A stretch of 64,000 nucleotides of DNA from Corynebacterium tuberculostearicum (lineage in GTDB: Bacteria; Actinomycetota; Actinomycetes; Mycobacteriales; Mycobacteriaceae). The stretch spans positions 2,108,001-2,172,000 of the forward strand of contig NZ_CP073096.1 of NCBI RefSeq assembly GCF_030503735.1, in the 5' to 3' direction. Positions within the stretch are counted from its first letter, which is position 1; the number at the start of each line of letters is the position of its first letter. Below are positions 44,443 through 53,975 of this stretch, piece after piece. A program made the translations under genes and the position numbers. The notes under the pieces were generated by a model, which was not told the DNA's origin, made no database searches, and worked only from the letters and a program-made list of their open reading frames with translations.

Positions 44443-45717
44443 CTATAGGTCCTTCGTTTCAGCGTTAGGGGTCTTCTCGTCTTTCTTTTCTTGCTCGTTT
44501 CCGCCCACCAGGCTGGCCAAGAACGGGAAGATGGCGACAGTAAGCGCTCCACCAGAGACGAAGATCGAGGCATTTTCCGCCTCCATGATTCCGGAATTGA
44601 CCGCCAGGGACGTTACCGCCACGATGATCGGCAGACCGGTGGCGGAATACAAACCTACTTGGAGGCGCTGGCGGAAGGTTTCAATATCAGATCCGGTATG
44701 CCCAACATTTTCGCGCAAGAAGACGGGCAGGCCACGGGTCACCAAAATGAGAGCTGGAATGCCCAGTACCTTCCACGGATTATGAGCGATGGTATCCCAG
44801 CTAATGCTCATGCCAGAGACCACAAAGAAGACTGGGATAAGCATCGAATAAAACACCACATCGAGGCGGTGTTCAAGGCGGCGGTGGAATTCATCCGGGA
44901 TGATGCGGTTCAAAATAATGCCAGCGGCAAAGGCGCCGAGCACGATATCGAGTTCAAAGACTGCCGTAACCGCCATGAGGACGGCCAGAATCAGGATGAT
45001 AAGGCGCAAAATCGTCTGATTGGTAGAGCCCGCACCGGAGATAAAGGCGGTTTTCACCCAAGGGATTGTCGAAGCGATAGCTGCCGGCATGACGGCGACA
45101 GCAACGGCGATGATGCTGAAGAACAACAAAATGATCATCGTCGTCAGCGTGGAACGGGTTCCTAGCAACAGCGCCATAGCGGTAATGGGGGCGACCTCAC
45201 CAATGGCACCGTGAATCATCACGGAGTTGCCCACCTTGGTACCCAGAATGCGGTCCTGTTTCAGCATCGGCGTGAGCGTGCCCAGTGCCGTTGACGTCAG
45301 TGCCAAGGCAACGACGATGGCACCGGGCACGTTATCCACCAAGAAGTAGGCGCCCACGCCACAGGCGAGGGCACAGATTGCCCAAGTGGAAAGTGCCGTT
45401 CCGGCTTCTTTGGTTTTGAGGGTAGAGATTTGAATCTCAAAGCCTGCAAGGAGAAACAGCGCACCCACGCCGAGCTCCTTGAGCATTTCGATGCCTTCGT
45501 CCTCGGCAGCGAGGTCGAGTACGGAAGGGCCAATAATCATGCCGAAAATCAGCAAGAGGGCCACCGACGGCAGGCGGTAGCCCAACATATAAGAGACCAG
45601 CGGCGCGAGTAGAGCCGCGGCCATAATCCAAGCGAACGAGACGAGGGAATTTGTATTTTCGGTTGCGCCTGCCGCAAGCAGCAGGGCATCGGTGGAGAGT
45701 CCCACATTAAAATGCAT
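44443..45717 (-). CDS. Cation:proton antiporter (CPA2, KefB-like)
   Basis: A 424-aa protein with about 12 helices and the Na+/H+ exchanger core: LLIFGMIIGPSVLDL early, VGALFLLAGFEIQ, and VFELDIVLGAFAAGIILNR in the second half. The C-terminus is a short charged tail (GNEQEKKDEKTPNAE) without an RCK/TrkA domain. Which ion is exchanged cannot be told. Confidence 0.88.
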   Translation of the reverse strand: MHFNVGLSTDALLLAAGATENTNSLVSFAWIMAAALLAPLVSYMLGYRLPSVALLLIFGMIIGPSVLDLAAEDEGIEMLKELGVGALFLLAGFEIQISTLKTKEAGTALSTWAICALACGVGAYFLVDNVPGAIVVALALTSTALGTLTPMLKQDRILGTKVGNSVMIHGAIGEVAPITAMALLLGTRSTLTTMIILLFFSIIAVAVAVMPAAIASTIPWVKTAFISGAGSTNQTILRLIILILAVLMAVTAVFELDIVLGAFAAGIILNRIIPDEFHRRLEHRLDVVFYSMLIPVFFVVSGMSISWDTIAHNPWKVLGIPALILVTRGLPVFLRENVGHTGSDIETFRQRLQVGLYSATGLPIIVAVTSLAVNSGIMEAENASIFVSGGALTVAIFPFLASLVGGNEQEKKDEKTPNAETKDL

Positions 45718-45751
45718 GGACTACAGCGTACGCACCAATGCCCCTGCGCGC

Positions 45752-46240
45752 CTACTCAGATTCAGGTGGCTTGGGCACGCTTTCCGACGCCGGTGGTGCC
45801 GGAGCCGCCGGCGGTGCTGGCGGGGTCGGTGCGGCTGGCGGCTCAGCCTGTGGCGGTTTCGGCGCTGCCGGTGCCGCAGGCGCGCTAGGTGGTGTTGGAG
45901 CTGCGGGTGCCTTGGGTGCAGGTGCCGGCGGGGCACTTGGCGGGGTAGGAGCGCTCGGTGCCGCGGGAGCAGCTGGAGCCGCTGGAGTCGCTGGTGCTTG
46001 CGGAGCTTGTGGCGCAGTTGGTGAGGCTGGTGCCGCTGGCGCTGCAGGTGCGCTAGGCGGGGTCGGTGCGGCTGGTGCCTGTGGTGCAGGTGCTGTTGGA
46101 GTACTTGGAGGGGCGGGTGCACTCGGCGCTGCGGGTGCGGCCGGTGCTGCAGAAGCGGCCGGGGTGTGGGTGGTGTTTGGGGTGGCGGAAGTGGGGGCGT
46201 CGGCAAGCGGGGCTTCGTTGGTGCCCGCGGACTTTTGGTG
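45752..46240 (-). repeat. Pro/Ala-rich coding repeat tract
   Basis: Imperfect units encoding AAPTPPSAPAAPAAP and variants fill about 165 codons. Such tracts are prone to slippage and may vary in length between strains. Confidence 0.85.
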
Positions 46241-48316
46241 GCGCACAGGGGCGGCCAGGAACGCCTTGGGGTGGGGCTCAGGGAGGGTGCCTGACTCGTC
46301 GAGGGAGATGGAATTGCGCAGCATAACCGCCACGTCATTGACCTTGGTGGTGGGGGTAGAATCCTGCGACAAGGACTTCACACCGCCGGTCATCATGACA
46401 TTACAGAATGGGCAACCGGTGGCGATTTCTTCCGCGCCGGTCTCCAAAGCCTGCTCGGTGCGGAAATCATTGATGCGGGTTCCGAGCTTTTCTTCCATGA
46501 ACATGCGGGCACCGCCGGCGCCACAGCAGAAGGCTTCATCGCGGTTCTTGTCCATCTCACGCAGCTCCACGCCGGTGGCCTCGAGCAACTCGCGTGGAGG
46601 ATCGAAGACCTTATTGTGTCGGCCGAGGAAGCACGGATCGTGGTAGGTAATGGGCTTGCGATTCTCTGGCGTGCGCGGCACTGGCTTGAGCAAGCCCTCG
46701 CGGACCAGGCGGTTGAGCAGCTGGGTGTGGTGGAAGACGTCGAAATGCCCGTCAAAGTCTGGGTACTCGTTGCGGATGGTATTAAAGCAGTGCGGGCAGG
46801 TGGTGATGATCTTGCGCTGGCCCTCCGGCACGCCTTCAAAGGCGTTGTTGAGGGTCTCCACATTTTGCTGCGCCATCATCTGGAAGAGGAACTCGTTGCC
46901 GGCGCGGCGGGCAGGATCACCCGTACAAGTCTCACCCGTGGAGAGCACGCCGAACTTCACGCCTGCGGTATGCAGCAGGTCTACTACCGCCCGTGTGGTG
47001 CGGCGGCCATCGTCATCATAAGCACCAGCGCAGCCCACCCAGAGCAGGTATTCCATATCGGTGAAATCGGCCTCGTCTTCACCAATGATGGGGACGTCGA
47101 TGCCATCGGCGCGGGCCTCATCAATCCAGGCGCGGCGCTCAGAATTATTCCGGCCCCACGGATTGCCCTTGCTTTCCATATTCTTAAACAAACCGGTGAG
47201 CTCGGAAGGGAAGTCCGATTCCGCAAGCACCTTGAAGCGGCGCAGGTCCGCGATGTGGTCGATGTGCTCGATATCGGTAGGGCACTGATCCACACACGCA
47301 CCGCAGTTGGTGCATGACCACAGCACGTCGTCATCGATAACCCCAGCCATGGACAGTACATCCAGGCCCTCATGCGGGTTGTAGTTATCCAGTGCGCCCT
47401 GACGCAGGTCCATCATGACCTTTTTGGGGCTCAGCGGTTTCTCGGTATTCCAGGCAGGGCATAGTTCTTGGCAGCGGCCGCATTCGGTACACGAGGTGGA
47501 ATCCAGCAACATCTTCCAGCTACCCGGGGTGATGTCTTCTTCCAAGTCCGGGGTGGGTAAAGACTGCAGGGCCTTCTCACCGGTGGCATTGCGCTGGAAG
47601 AAGATATTGAAGAAGCTGGTGAAGCGGTGCCACATCACGCCCCACTGGAAATTGCGGGAAATAAAGACGATAAACAGCATGCCGGATAGCAGCTTGAAGA
47701 GGGCGAAAAAGCTCACCAACGCCGGGGATTCGGGGAAGAGCTTGGCCAAGTGGACGCTCAAGAAATCCGCCCAGGCGGAGCCGCCGCCGTAGGTGGCGAT
47801 CTTGGCGGACTTCACCAAGATCATGCCGAGTCCCTCAGAAAAGACGATGAACTCTACCCAGCGCGCCGAGGCGGTTTGGGAATTGAAGAAGCGGCTGCCG
47901 CGTTCGGTATCGCCGAGCTTGAGGCGCACGCCGATGAGGAAACCAATGCCTAGGACCGTCGCGATCCCCAAAATTTCTTCCACGAAGTGGTAGACCGGCC
48001 AGTGGCTGAGCCACGGCCAGCCCTTATCCGGCGCGAAGGTTTGAATATAGGCCTCAAACCACACCAGGATGCCAAAGAGGAAGCCCACCATCACCAGCCA
48101 GTGGGCGGCATTAACCAGAGGTTTGCCCTTGAAGTGGGAATGGCCAAAGACTTCCGCAATAACGCGCCATAAACGCTTGCCTATATTATCGGTGCGCTTG
48201 AGCTGGCTAGGTCCGCCGGAGCGGATGAACTTAAAGAGGGCCCATACGCGGGTGAAAAAGTACAGCCACACCGGAATCGATGCGGCTATAGCTATCCAAC
48301 CGAACACGGTGGTCAT
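45752..48316 (-). CDS. Membrane FeS oxidoreductase (Rv0338c/GlpC-HdrD-like) with a Pro/Ala tail
   Basis: 854 aa. About five or six helices at the N-terminus (to about 250) form a NarI-like quinone-side part. Two 4Fe-4S motifs, CTECGRCQELCP and CTNCGACVDQCP, lie at about 285-350. Two CCG domains follow, with HDPCFLGRHNKVF and CCGAGGARMFMEE. This is a heterodisulfide-reductase-like redox protein whose donor and acceptor are unknown. The last 165 or so residues (about 690-854) are almost only Ala, Pro, Ser and Thr, with irregular APAAPTPPSAP-type repeats, encoded at 45752-46240; a tail this long is unusual for the family. Confidence 0.88.
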   Translation of the reverse strand: MTTVFGWIAIAASIPVWLYFFTRVWALFKFIRSGGPSQLKRTDNIGKRLWRVIAEVFGHSHFKGKPLVNAAHWLVMVGFLFGILVWFEAYIQTFAPDKGWPWLSHWPVYHFVEEILGIATVLGIGFLIGVRLKLGDTERGSRFFNSQTASARWVEFIVFSEGLGMILVKSAKIATYGGGSAWADFLSVHLAKLFPESPALVSFFALFKLLSGMLFIVFISRNFQWGVMWHRFTSFFNIFFQRNATGEKALQSLPTPDLEEDITPGSWKMLLDSTSCTECGRCQELCPAWNTEKPLSPKKVMMDLRQGALDNYNPHEGLDVLSMAGVIDDDVLWSCTNCGACVDQCPTDIEHIDHIADLRRFKVLAESDFPSELTGLFKNMESKGNPWGRNNSERRAWIDEARADGIDVPIIGEDEADFTDMEYLLWVGCAGAYDDDGRRTTRAVVDLLHTAGVKFGVLSTGETCTGDPARRAGNEFLFQMMAQQNVETLNNAFEGVPEGQRKIITTCPHCFNTIRNEYPDFDGHFDVFHHTQLLNRLVREGLLKPVPRTPENRKPITYHDPCFLGRHNKVFDPPRELLEATGVELREMDKNRDEAFCCGAGGARMFMEEKLGTRINDFRTEQALETGAEEIATGCPFCNVMMTGGVKSLSQDSTPTTKVNDVAVMLRNSISLDESGTLPEPHPKAFLAAPVRHQKSAGTNEAPLADAPTSATPNTTHTPAASAAPAAPAAPSAPAPPSTPTAPAPQAPAAPTPPSAPAAPAAPASPTAPQAPQAPATPAAPAAPAAPSAPTPPSAPPAPAPKAPAAPTPPSAPAAPAAPKPPQAEPPAAPTPPAPPAAPAPPASESVPKPPESE

Positions 48317-48566
48317 GCGTGCTCCTTTATTACTGATGCTCCACGTTGCTATCTACCTTAAAGCCTTGGGGTGAAAATCCCAGAGTCTGCATTCAGTGCG
48401 GTATCACAACGGCGTGGGCTGTACACTGTCAAGATGAGAAACTTGGCCGCCATATTCTTTTAAACGTGCTGTACACGGCGGCAGAGTATAGCCAGTGCCG
48501 GTGCCTGCAGCGTGGCCTAACCTGGCAAGAAGAGAGCCTAAACCGCCGTAGAAAGGGCAAACCGCC
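48317..48566. promoter_or_regulatory. Divergent control region with paired GCTGTACAC repeats
   Basis: GCTGTACAC occurs at 48418-48426 and 48468-48476, exactly 50 bp apart, so on nearly the same helix face. Between them are AT-rich boxes (CATATTCTTTTAAA). They may bind a regulator of the DUF6230 operon or of the FeS oxidoreductase. Inferred only. Confidence 0.4.
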
Positions 48567-49145
48567 ATGGGCAAAACGAATATCATCAAGGCCGCGGTGG
48601 CCTTGACCGTAGGCCTTGCTGCCTTTGGTGTCACCGGATTTGCCGTGGCGCAGGGCGGTTTGACAGCAAACCTGGCCCTTTCCGGTAGCTTTTTCAAGAT
48701 CACCATGGGGCACTTGGACGGAGAAGGCTTTTCGCTTTTTGTTGATGATGATCAAAAAGCCGAAGAGCACCTTCCTGTAGCGCGCATCAAGCTGGATCAT
48801 GCCAAGGTTTCTGACCTGTGCCTTTCTGTGACGGTTCCGAAGGTGCCCGGCGTTGGTGGAGAGGCCACCCTAGCTTTGAAGGCCGAGGGTGAGGGTAGCG
48901 TGGAGTCCGATAGCCTGCTGGTCGGTGCGACCGACGTGGATGGTTCCTTGGTGATGCAGGATATCAACGTAGGTATCGATGCGAATCAGCTCAGCGATAC
49001 CGCCGATCCTGGCGCCTGGGGTCTCTATTCCAAGCAAGTTTCCCTCAAGGCTGATGATGTGAAGGCCACCTCCGTGGGCGCGCAGCGCCTTTCTGCCAAG
49101 AATGTGGGAGTGACGGTGAGGAGGGGGTCCGATAATGGCTGCTGA
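48567..49145 (+). CDS. DUF6230 family exported protein
   Basis: 192 aa. A signal-anchor or signal peptide (about 7-28, AAVALTVGLAAFGVTGFAVA, then Q) leads to a beta-rich external domain (LTANLALSGSFFKITMGHLDG; DLCLSVTVPKVPGVG). Two Cys, one at the very C-terminus. DUF6230 and DUF6114 genes travel together in actinobacteria; function unknown. Overlaps the next gene by 11 bp. Confidence 0.72.
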   Translation: MGKTNIIKAAVALTVGLAAFGVTGFAVAQGGLTANLALSGSFFKITMGHLDGEGFSLFVDDDQKAEEHLPVARIKLDHAKVSDLCLSVTVPKVPGVGGEATLALKAEGEGSVESDSLLVGATDVDGSLVMQDINVGIDANQLSDTADPGAWGLYSKQVSLKADDVKATSVGAQRLSAKNVGVTVRRGSDNGC

Positions 49146-49602
49146 GTCCAGCACGGAAGAAACACAGACCCTCCCGGCGGCGGAGGCAACGGGCGAGGAG
49201 GAATCTAAGCCCAGCCTGTGGCAGCGCTTCCGCCGCTGGCGCAACGGCCGGCCCTTCTTTCCCGGACTGTTGCTCATCTTGTCCGGCATAATCATTGCCG
49301 CGCCGGCCTATATCACCATCCGGATCTCTGACCTTTTGGTGATGATTTCCACCATCTCTGGCGTATCTACGCTGCTTATCGGCGTCTTGTTGGCCATGTT
49401 CGGCCTTGGTGCGTGGTTCCAGCCGGCAACCTCGAATTATGTTGGTGTGCTAGGCATCATCGTGGCCATTATCGCCTTGCCGACGTCCAATTTGGGTGGT
49501 TTCATCATCGGCTCCCTGCTCGGCATCATTGGCGGGGCCTTTACCTTTGCGTGGCAGCCGGGGGAGCAAAAACGCCGCACCAAGGAAGCAGCAGAGCAAT
49601 GA
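49135..49602 (+). CDS. DUF6114 family membrane protein
   Basis: 155 aa. A charged N-terminus (EETQTLPAAEATGEEESKPS) with a basic FRRWRNGRPFFPG segment, then four helices (about 45-140) and a charged tail. The RFRRWRNGRPFFPGLLLILSG start of helix 1 is typical of DUF6114. Middle gene of a tightly overlapping three-gene operon (11 bp and 4 bp). Confidence 0.75.
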   Translation: MAAESSTEETQTLPAAEATGEEESKPSLWQRFRRWRNGRPFFPGLLLILSGIIIAAPAYITIRISDLLVMISTISGVSTLLIGVLLAMFGLGAWFQPATSNYVGVLGIIVAIIALPTSNLGGFIIGSLLGIIGGAFTFAWQPGEQKRRTKEAAEQ

Positions 49603-50192
49603 CGAGGGCGATGCCGCGGGCGGTGCGTAGCTGCTTGGCCGTACTGACCTGCGCGCTGGCGGTTGGCGGTGTGAGCGGTTCCGAACGGGTTAATGCGCAA
49701 GATGCCCCAGCGGTTCCGTACTTCAGTACCGTCTTCGCGGATAAGGTGACGCTGACGAAGAATGTCACCGTGTCCTTGGGTACTTTCCCCACCGCCCGCG
49801 GTGATGTGCGGGTTCTAGAGCTGAAGGGCGAGAACCTCGACATCGACAACCTTGGGATCACGCTGCCTGGCCGTTACGGCGATGGCATGTTGACTACGGG
49901 AGAGGATACCACCGAGGTACGCGGGGGACCGGTGACCATCATGGCTACCGGGCTCACAGCCACCCCGGCGGTGGGTAAGGTTTCTGCACCCCGGGCGGAT
50001 ATCGATTTAAGCCGCGACGATATCAATGCCGTGTTGGACAAACTTGGTGTTCCAGAGCCGCACCCCGTCCCCGATGCGGAAGTGCCTGATGTAATCATGG
50101 ACCATCTCGAGCTGCGCGATGTCACCCTTGAGCTGGTAAACCTCAAGGGAGCTCACTTTAACGCGCCGACCGTGACGGTAGGACTGGAATAG
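49599..50192 (+). CDS. Exported protein related to the DUF6230 partner
   Basis: 197 aa. Signal peptide (about 1-34, ending VNAQDAP). The mature part is beta-rich (VTLTKNVTVSLGTFPTARGD; DHLELRDVTLELVNLKGAHF) and resembles the first gene's external domain in pattern, possibly a paralogous pair around a membrane protein. ATG overlaps the DUF6114 stop (ATGA). Ends 18 bp from the convergent ABC gene. Function unknown. Confidence 0.68.
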   Translation: MTRAMPRAVRSCLAVLTCALAVGGVSGSERVNAQDAPAVPYFSTVFADKVTLTKNVTVSLGTFPTARGDVRVLELKGENLDIDNLGITLPGRYGDGMLTTGEDTTEVRGGPVTIMATGLTATPAVGKVSAPRADIDLSRDDINAVLDKLGVPEPHPVPDAEVPDVIMDHLELRDVTLELVNLKGAHFNAPTVTVGLE

Positions 50193-50210
50193 CTCACCGC
50201 CGGCGAAAAC

Positions 50211-52148
50211 TTACCCTTGAGCGAACTGGGACTGATGCAGGCGCCAGTATGCGCCTTGGGCCTCAAGAAGATCATCGTGCGAGCCCTGTTCAACAATGGT
50301 GCCGTTCTCCATGACGAGGATGAGGTCAGCATCGCGAATGGTGGACAAGCGGTGGGCAATGACGAAAGAGGTGCGGTCTGCGCGCAGCGCGTTCATTGCC
50401 TCTTGGACGAGCACCTCGGTACGGGTATCGACCGAAGAAGTGGCTTCATCCAGGATTAGCAGCGCAGGCTGGGCCAAGAAGGCGCGGGCGATGGTGATGA
50501 GCTGGCGCTCGCCGGCCGAGATAGCGCCGCCGTCTTGGTCGATGATGGTGTCGTAGCCATCGGGCAGGGCGTGGACGAAGCGGTCCACATAGGTTGCCTT
50601 TGCAGCGGCGATGACTTCTTCGTCCGTCGCGTCTAAGCGGCCGTAGCGGATATTTTCCATGATCGATCCCTTGAAGAGCACGGCGTCTTGGAGCACCATG
50701 CCCACCTGGGAACGCAGCGTCTGGCGGGGCATGCGGGCGATATCGCGGCCGTCGATGAGAATCCGGCCGCCCTTCAACTCATAGAAGCGCATGAGCAGGT
50801 TGACTAGGGTGGTCTTGCCAGCACCGGTGGGACCGACAATGGCTGCGGTCTGGCCGGGCTCCACGCGCAGGTTGAGACCGGTAATGAGTTCCTTGTCCTC
50901 CGAGTAGGAGAAGTTTACGTCCTGGAACTCTACGAGCCCCTGAGCGCGGCCGGGAAGGTCCTCGTCGGTGGTATCGGGGGATTGCTCTTCGGCGTCGAGA
51001 AGCTCAAAGACGCGCTCGGCCGAGGCCACGCCCGATTGCACCTGCTGCATCATGCCGCCGAGCTGGCCTAACGGCTGGTTGAACTCGCGGGAGTACTGGA
51101 TGAAGGCAGTGGCAGCGCCGAGAGTCATGTGGCCATTGGCCACGCGCAGGCCGCCCAATACCGCGATGGCTACATAGGACAGGTAGGACAGGAACTGCAT
51201 GATGGGCATCATGATGCCGGAGAGGAATTGTGCCTTTGCTGCGGAGTGATAGAGCTCTTCGTTGCGCTTGTCGAATTCCTCCGTCATCGCCTCCGTGCGG
51301 CCAAAGACGATGGCTAGGTCGTGGCCGGAGAAGGTTTCTTCCACTTGGCCATTGAGCTGGCCGGTGGAGCGCCACTGCGTTGTGAACTGGCGCTGCGAGC
51401 GGCTGCCGATGACGCCGATAACTAGACCGGTAAGCGGCAGGGACAACAGGGCGATGAGAGCGAGCTGCCAGGAGACACTAAACATCATGACGGTGATGCC
51501 AATGACCAATAGTGCGTCATAAAACAGCTGCGATAGCGCCTGCTGCAGGGCCTGTTGCACGTTGTCGATGTCATTGGTGGTGCGCGAGAGAATATCGCCG
51601 CGCTGCTGCGAATCAAAGTAATTCAGCGGCAGCGAGTTCACCTTCGCCTCCACGCGCTCGCGCAGTTCAAACACGATATCCATGCTTATCTTGTTGAGGA
51701 TGGCTCCCTGCCACCACTGGAAGCCAGAGGAGACGATATACATCGCGATCACGGTGATGATGAGCGTGCCCAGGTGGTTAAAATTGATGCCTTCACCGGG
51801 GACGAAGTCCATCGCAGAAGCCATATCCGCAAAGCGCTCCTGCCCCTCAGCGCGCAGGCCCGCAATGGCTTGCTCGGCGGAAATATTAGAGGGCAGGTTG
51901 CGCGAAATGACGCCGGCAAAGATGACGTCCATGGCTTTGCCCATGATCTTCGGGGCTAACACGGCCAAGAAGATGCAGACGATATTCATCGCCGCGACGG
52001 CCCATAGGCTGCGCTTGAAGGGAGCAAGCAGGGAGAAAAGGCGTTTGGTGGAGGGCCAGAAATTTTTGGCCTGGCGGGGTGCGGAGCCGCCCATCGGATC
52101 AAATCCGGCATCCGTGGACTCGGCGGTAGAAGTGGTGTTCTCAGCCAT
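50211..52148 (-). CDS. ABC exporter half-transporter (second subunit)
   Basis: 645 aa. A type IV exporter membrane domain with six helices (about 45-370), then an NBD: Walker A GPTGAGKTT, Q-loop, signature AISAGERQL (SAGER instead of SGGQ), and Walker B LLILDEATSSVD with the catalytic Glu. Coupled to the next-listed subunit (start and stop share base 52148). Together they make a heterodimeric exporter of the TM287/288 or LmrCD sort, with lipid or drug substrate unknown. Confidence 0.92.
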   Translation of the reverse strand: MAENTTSTAESTDAGFDPMGGSAPRQAKNFWPSTKRLFSLLAPFKRSLWAVAAMNIVCIFLAVLAPKIMGKAMDVIFAGVISRNLPSNISAEQAIAGLRAEGQERFADMASAMDFVPGEGINFNHLGTLIITVIAMYIVSSGFQWWQGAILNKISMDIVFELRERVEAKVNSLPLNYFDSQQRGDILSRTTNDIDNVQQALQQALSQLFYDALLVIGITVMMFSVSWQLALIALLSLPLTGLVIGVIGSRSQRQFTTQWRSTGQLNGQVEETFSGHDLAIVFGRTEAMTEEFDKRNEELYHSAAKAQFLSGIMMPIMQFLSYLSYVAIAVLGGLRVANGHMTLGAATAFIQYSREFNQPLGQLGGMMQQVQSGVASAERVFELLDAEEQSPDTTDEDLPGRAQGLVEFQDVNFSYSEDKELITGLNLRVEPGQTAAIVGPTGAGKTTLVNLLMRFYELKGGRILIDGRDIARMPRQTLRSQVGMVLQDAVLFKGSIMENIRYGRLDATDEEVIAAAKATYVDRFVHALPDGYDTIIDQDGGAISAGERQLITIARAFLAQPALLILDEATSSVDTRTEVLVQEAMNALRADRTSFVIAHRLSTIRDADLILVMENGTIVEQGSHDDLLEAQGAYWRLHQSQFAQG

Positions 52149-53890
52149 TAGTTTTCGCCTCCTGCAACACCGGCGGTTTCTTGGGAATCAACGATTTCTT
52201 GATAGATCGCGCAGCGGCCGAGGAGCTCCTCGTGTGTGCCGCGGTCAACGATGTGGCCGGCGTCCAGCACCAGAATTTGGTCCGCATCGCGTATGGACGC
52301 CACGCGCTGGGCGACGATAATGCTGGTCACCGGCTGTTTACGCTCGGCAAAGGAGGCGCGCATTGCCGCCCGCACCTTGGCATCGGTAGCCACGTCCAGC
52401 GCGGAAAAGGAATCATCAAAGAGGTAGATCAGAGGGCGAGCGACAAGCATGCGCGCGATGGACAGGCGCTGGCGCTGGCCGCCGGAGACATTCGTGCCGC
52501 CTTGAGAGATAGGCATATCTAGGTCCTCAACGAAGTCTGCTTGGGCTACGCGCAGTGCCTCCCAGAGCTCTTCATCGGTGGCTTCGGGCCGTCCGAGCCG
52601 CAGGTTGGAGGCCACCGTGCCGCTAAATAGGTAGGCCTTTTGTGGAACAAGGGACACGCGCTGGACGATGTCCTGGCGGGCAAGGGAGGTGGTAGGGGTG
52701 GCGTCGATAAGCACTTGGCCTTCGGTGGGGACGTACAAGCGCGGGATGAGGGAAACCAGGGTGGTTTTGCCCGAGCCCGTCGAACCGATAATGGCGGTCG
52801 TAGTGCCGGGCTGGGCGGTAAAGGAGATATTTTCTAGCACCGGCGCATCCGCACCAGCATAGGAAAAGCCCACGTTGCGGAATTCCACCGTGCCCGCAGA
52901 GGTCTCTGGGGTGGTCGTGGTGCTGGGTGGGGTAATGGATGGTTCATGGCGGAGCACCTCGGTGATACGGCGCGCACAGATGATGGCGCGCGGCAACATC
53001 ATCGCCATGAAAGTGCCCATCATGACTGCCGCCAGAATCTGGAGCAAGTACTGCAGGAAAGCCGTGAGCGAGCCGACGTTAACCAACCCATCATCCACGC
53101 GATGACCGCCAAACCACAGCACCGCGCCCGTGGCCACATTGAGGATCACCGTAATAAGCGGGAACATCACCACGAAAAGCCGGCCGATGTTCAAGGACAG
53201 GCGGGTGATGTTCTTATTTTCTTCGGTAAAGCGCTCGGACTCATAGGCCTCGCGCACGAAGGCGCGCACCACACGGATGCCGGTGATCTGCTCGCGCAGG
53301 GTGCCATTAATGGAATCCAGCTTGTCCTGCATGGAACGGAAGAGCGGCATGAGGCGGGAAATGATAACGGAGATGGTGCCGAGCAAAACCGCCACGGATA
53401 CCCATACCAGCCAGGACAAGCCGGCGTCTTCGCGCACGGCCATGATGATGCCGCCGATGGACATGATGGGTGCGGTCACCATGAAGTTCAGCATCATCAT
53501 GTAGACCATCTGCACCTGCTGGACGTCATTGGTGCCACGGGTGATTAGCGTAGGCGTGCCAAAGTGGCTCATGTCCTCAGTGGAGAGGGAATTAACGTGG
53601 CGGAAGACCTCGCCGCGTAGATCTCGGCCGACACCCATAGCGGTGCGGCTGCCGCACCATACCGCGCCGATGGCGGTGATGACTTGGGCAAAGGCTACGG
53701 CCAGCATGATGCCGCCGGTGCGCCAAATGAAGTTGACATCGCCCTGAGCCACACCTTCATCGATGATCTTGGCATTAAGCGATGGAAGGTACAGCGTGGC
53801 GGCTGTAGATAAGGCCTGTAGGACAAGTACCGCGATGAAATACGGCGTATACGGCACCGACCGTGTAATGAGAATGCGAACCAGATCCAT
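52148..53890 (-). CDS. ABC exporter half-transporter (first subunit, degenerate Walker B)
   Basis: 580 aa. Six helices (about 15-310), then Walker A GSTGSGKTT, signature NVSGGQRQRL, and Walker B IYLFDDSFSALD, in which the usual catalytic Glu is Asp, and the switch His is Gln (IIVAQRV). It therefore provides the degenerate ATP site when paired with its neighbour. First gene of the pair. Confidence 0.92.
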   Translation of the reverse strand: MDLVRILITRSVPYTPYFIAVLVLQALSTAATLYLPSLNAKIIDEGVAQGDVNFIWRTGGIMLAVAFAQVITAIGAVWCGSRTAMGVGRDLRGEVFRHVNSLSTEDMSHFGTPTLITRGTNDVQQVQMVYMMMLNFMVTAPIMSIGGIIMAVREDAGLSWLVWVSVAVLLGTISVIISRLMPLFRSMQDKLDSINGTLREQITGIRVVRAFVREAYESERFTEENKNITRLSLNIGRLFVVMFPLITVILNVATGAVLWFGGHRVDDGLVNVGSLTAFLQYLLQILAAVMMGTFMAMMLPRAIICARRITEVLRHEPSITPPSTTTTPETSAGTVEFRNVGFSYAGADAPVLENISFTAQPGTTTAIIGSTGSGKTTLVSLIPRLYVPTEGQVLIDATPTTSLARQDIVQRVSLVPQKAYLFSGTVASNLRLGRPEATDEELWEALRVAQADFVEDLDMPISQGGTNVSGGQRQRLSIARMLVARPLIYLFDDSFSALDVATDAKVRAAMRASFAERKQPVTSIIVAQRVASIRDADQILVLDAGHIVDRGTHEELLGRCAIYQEIVDSQETAGVAGGEN

Positions 53891-53975
53891 GGACTCGCGC
53901 CCCTTTCCTTGCCGTGGCTGGGTAGCCGTGCAAGTTTATACCTGTGGTGGGTCGGGCGCTAGTCGGTAATTGCTG

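Noticed and set aside
45738..46646. Plus-strand Gly/Ala-rich protein of about 300 aa
   Set aside because: It is the complement of the Pro/Ala tail of the FeS oxidoreductase; glycine-rich frames arise from that repeat.
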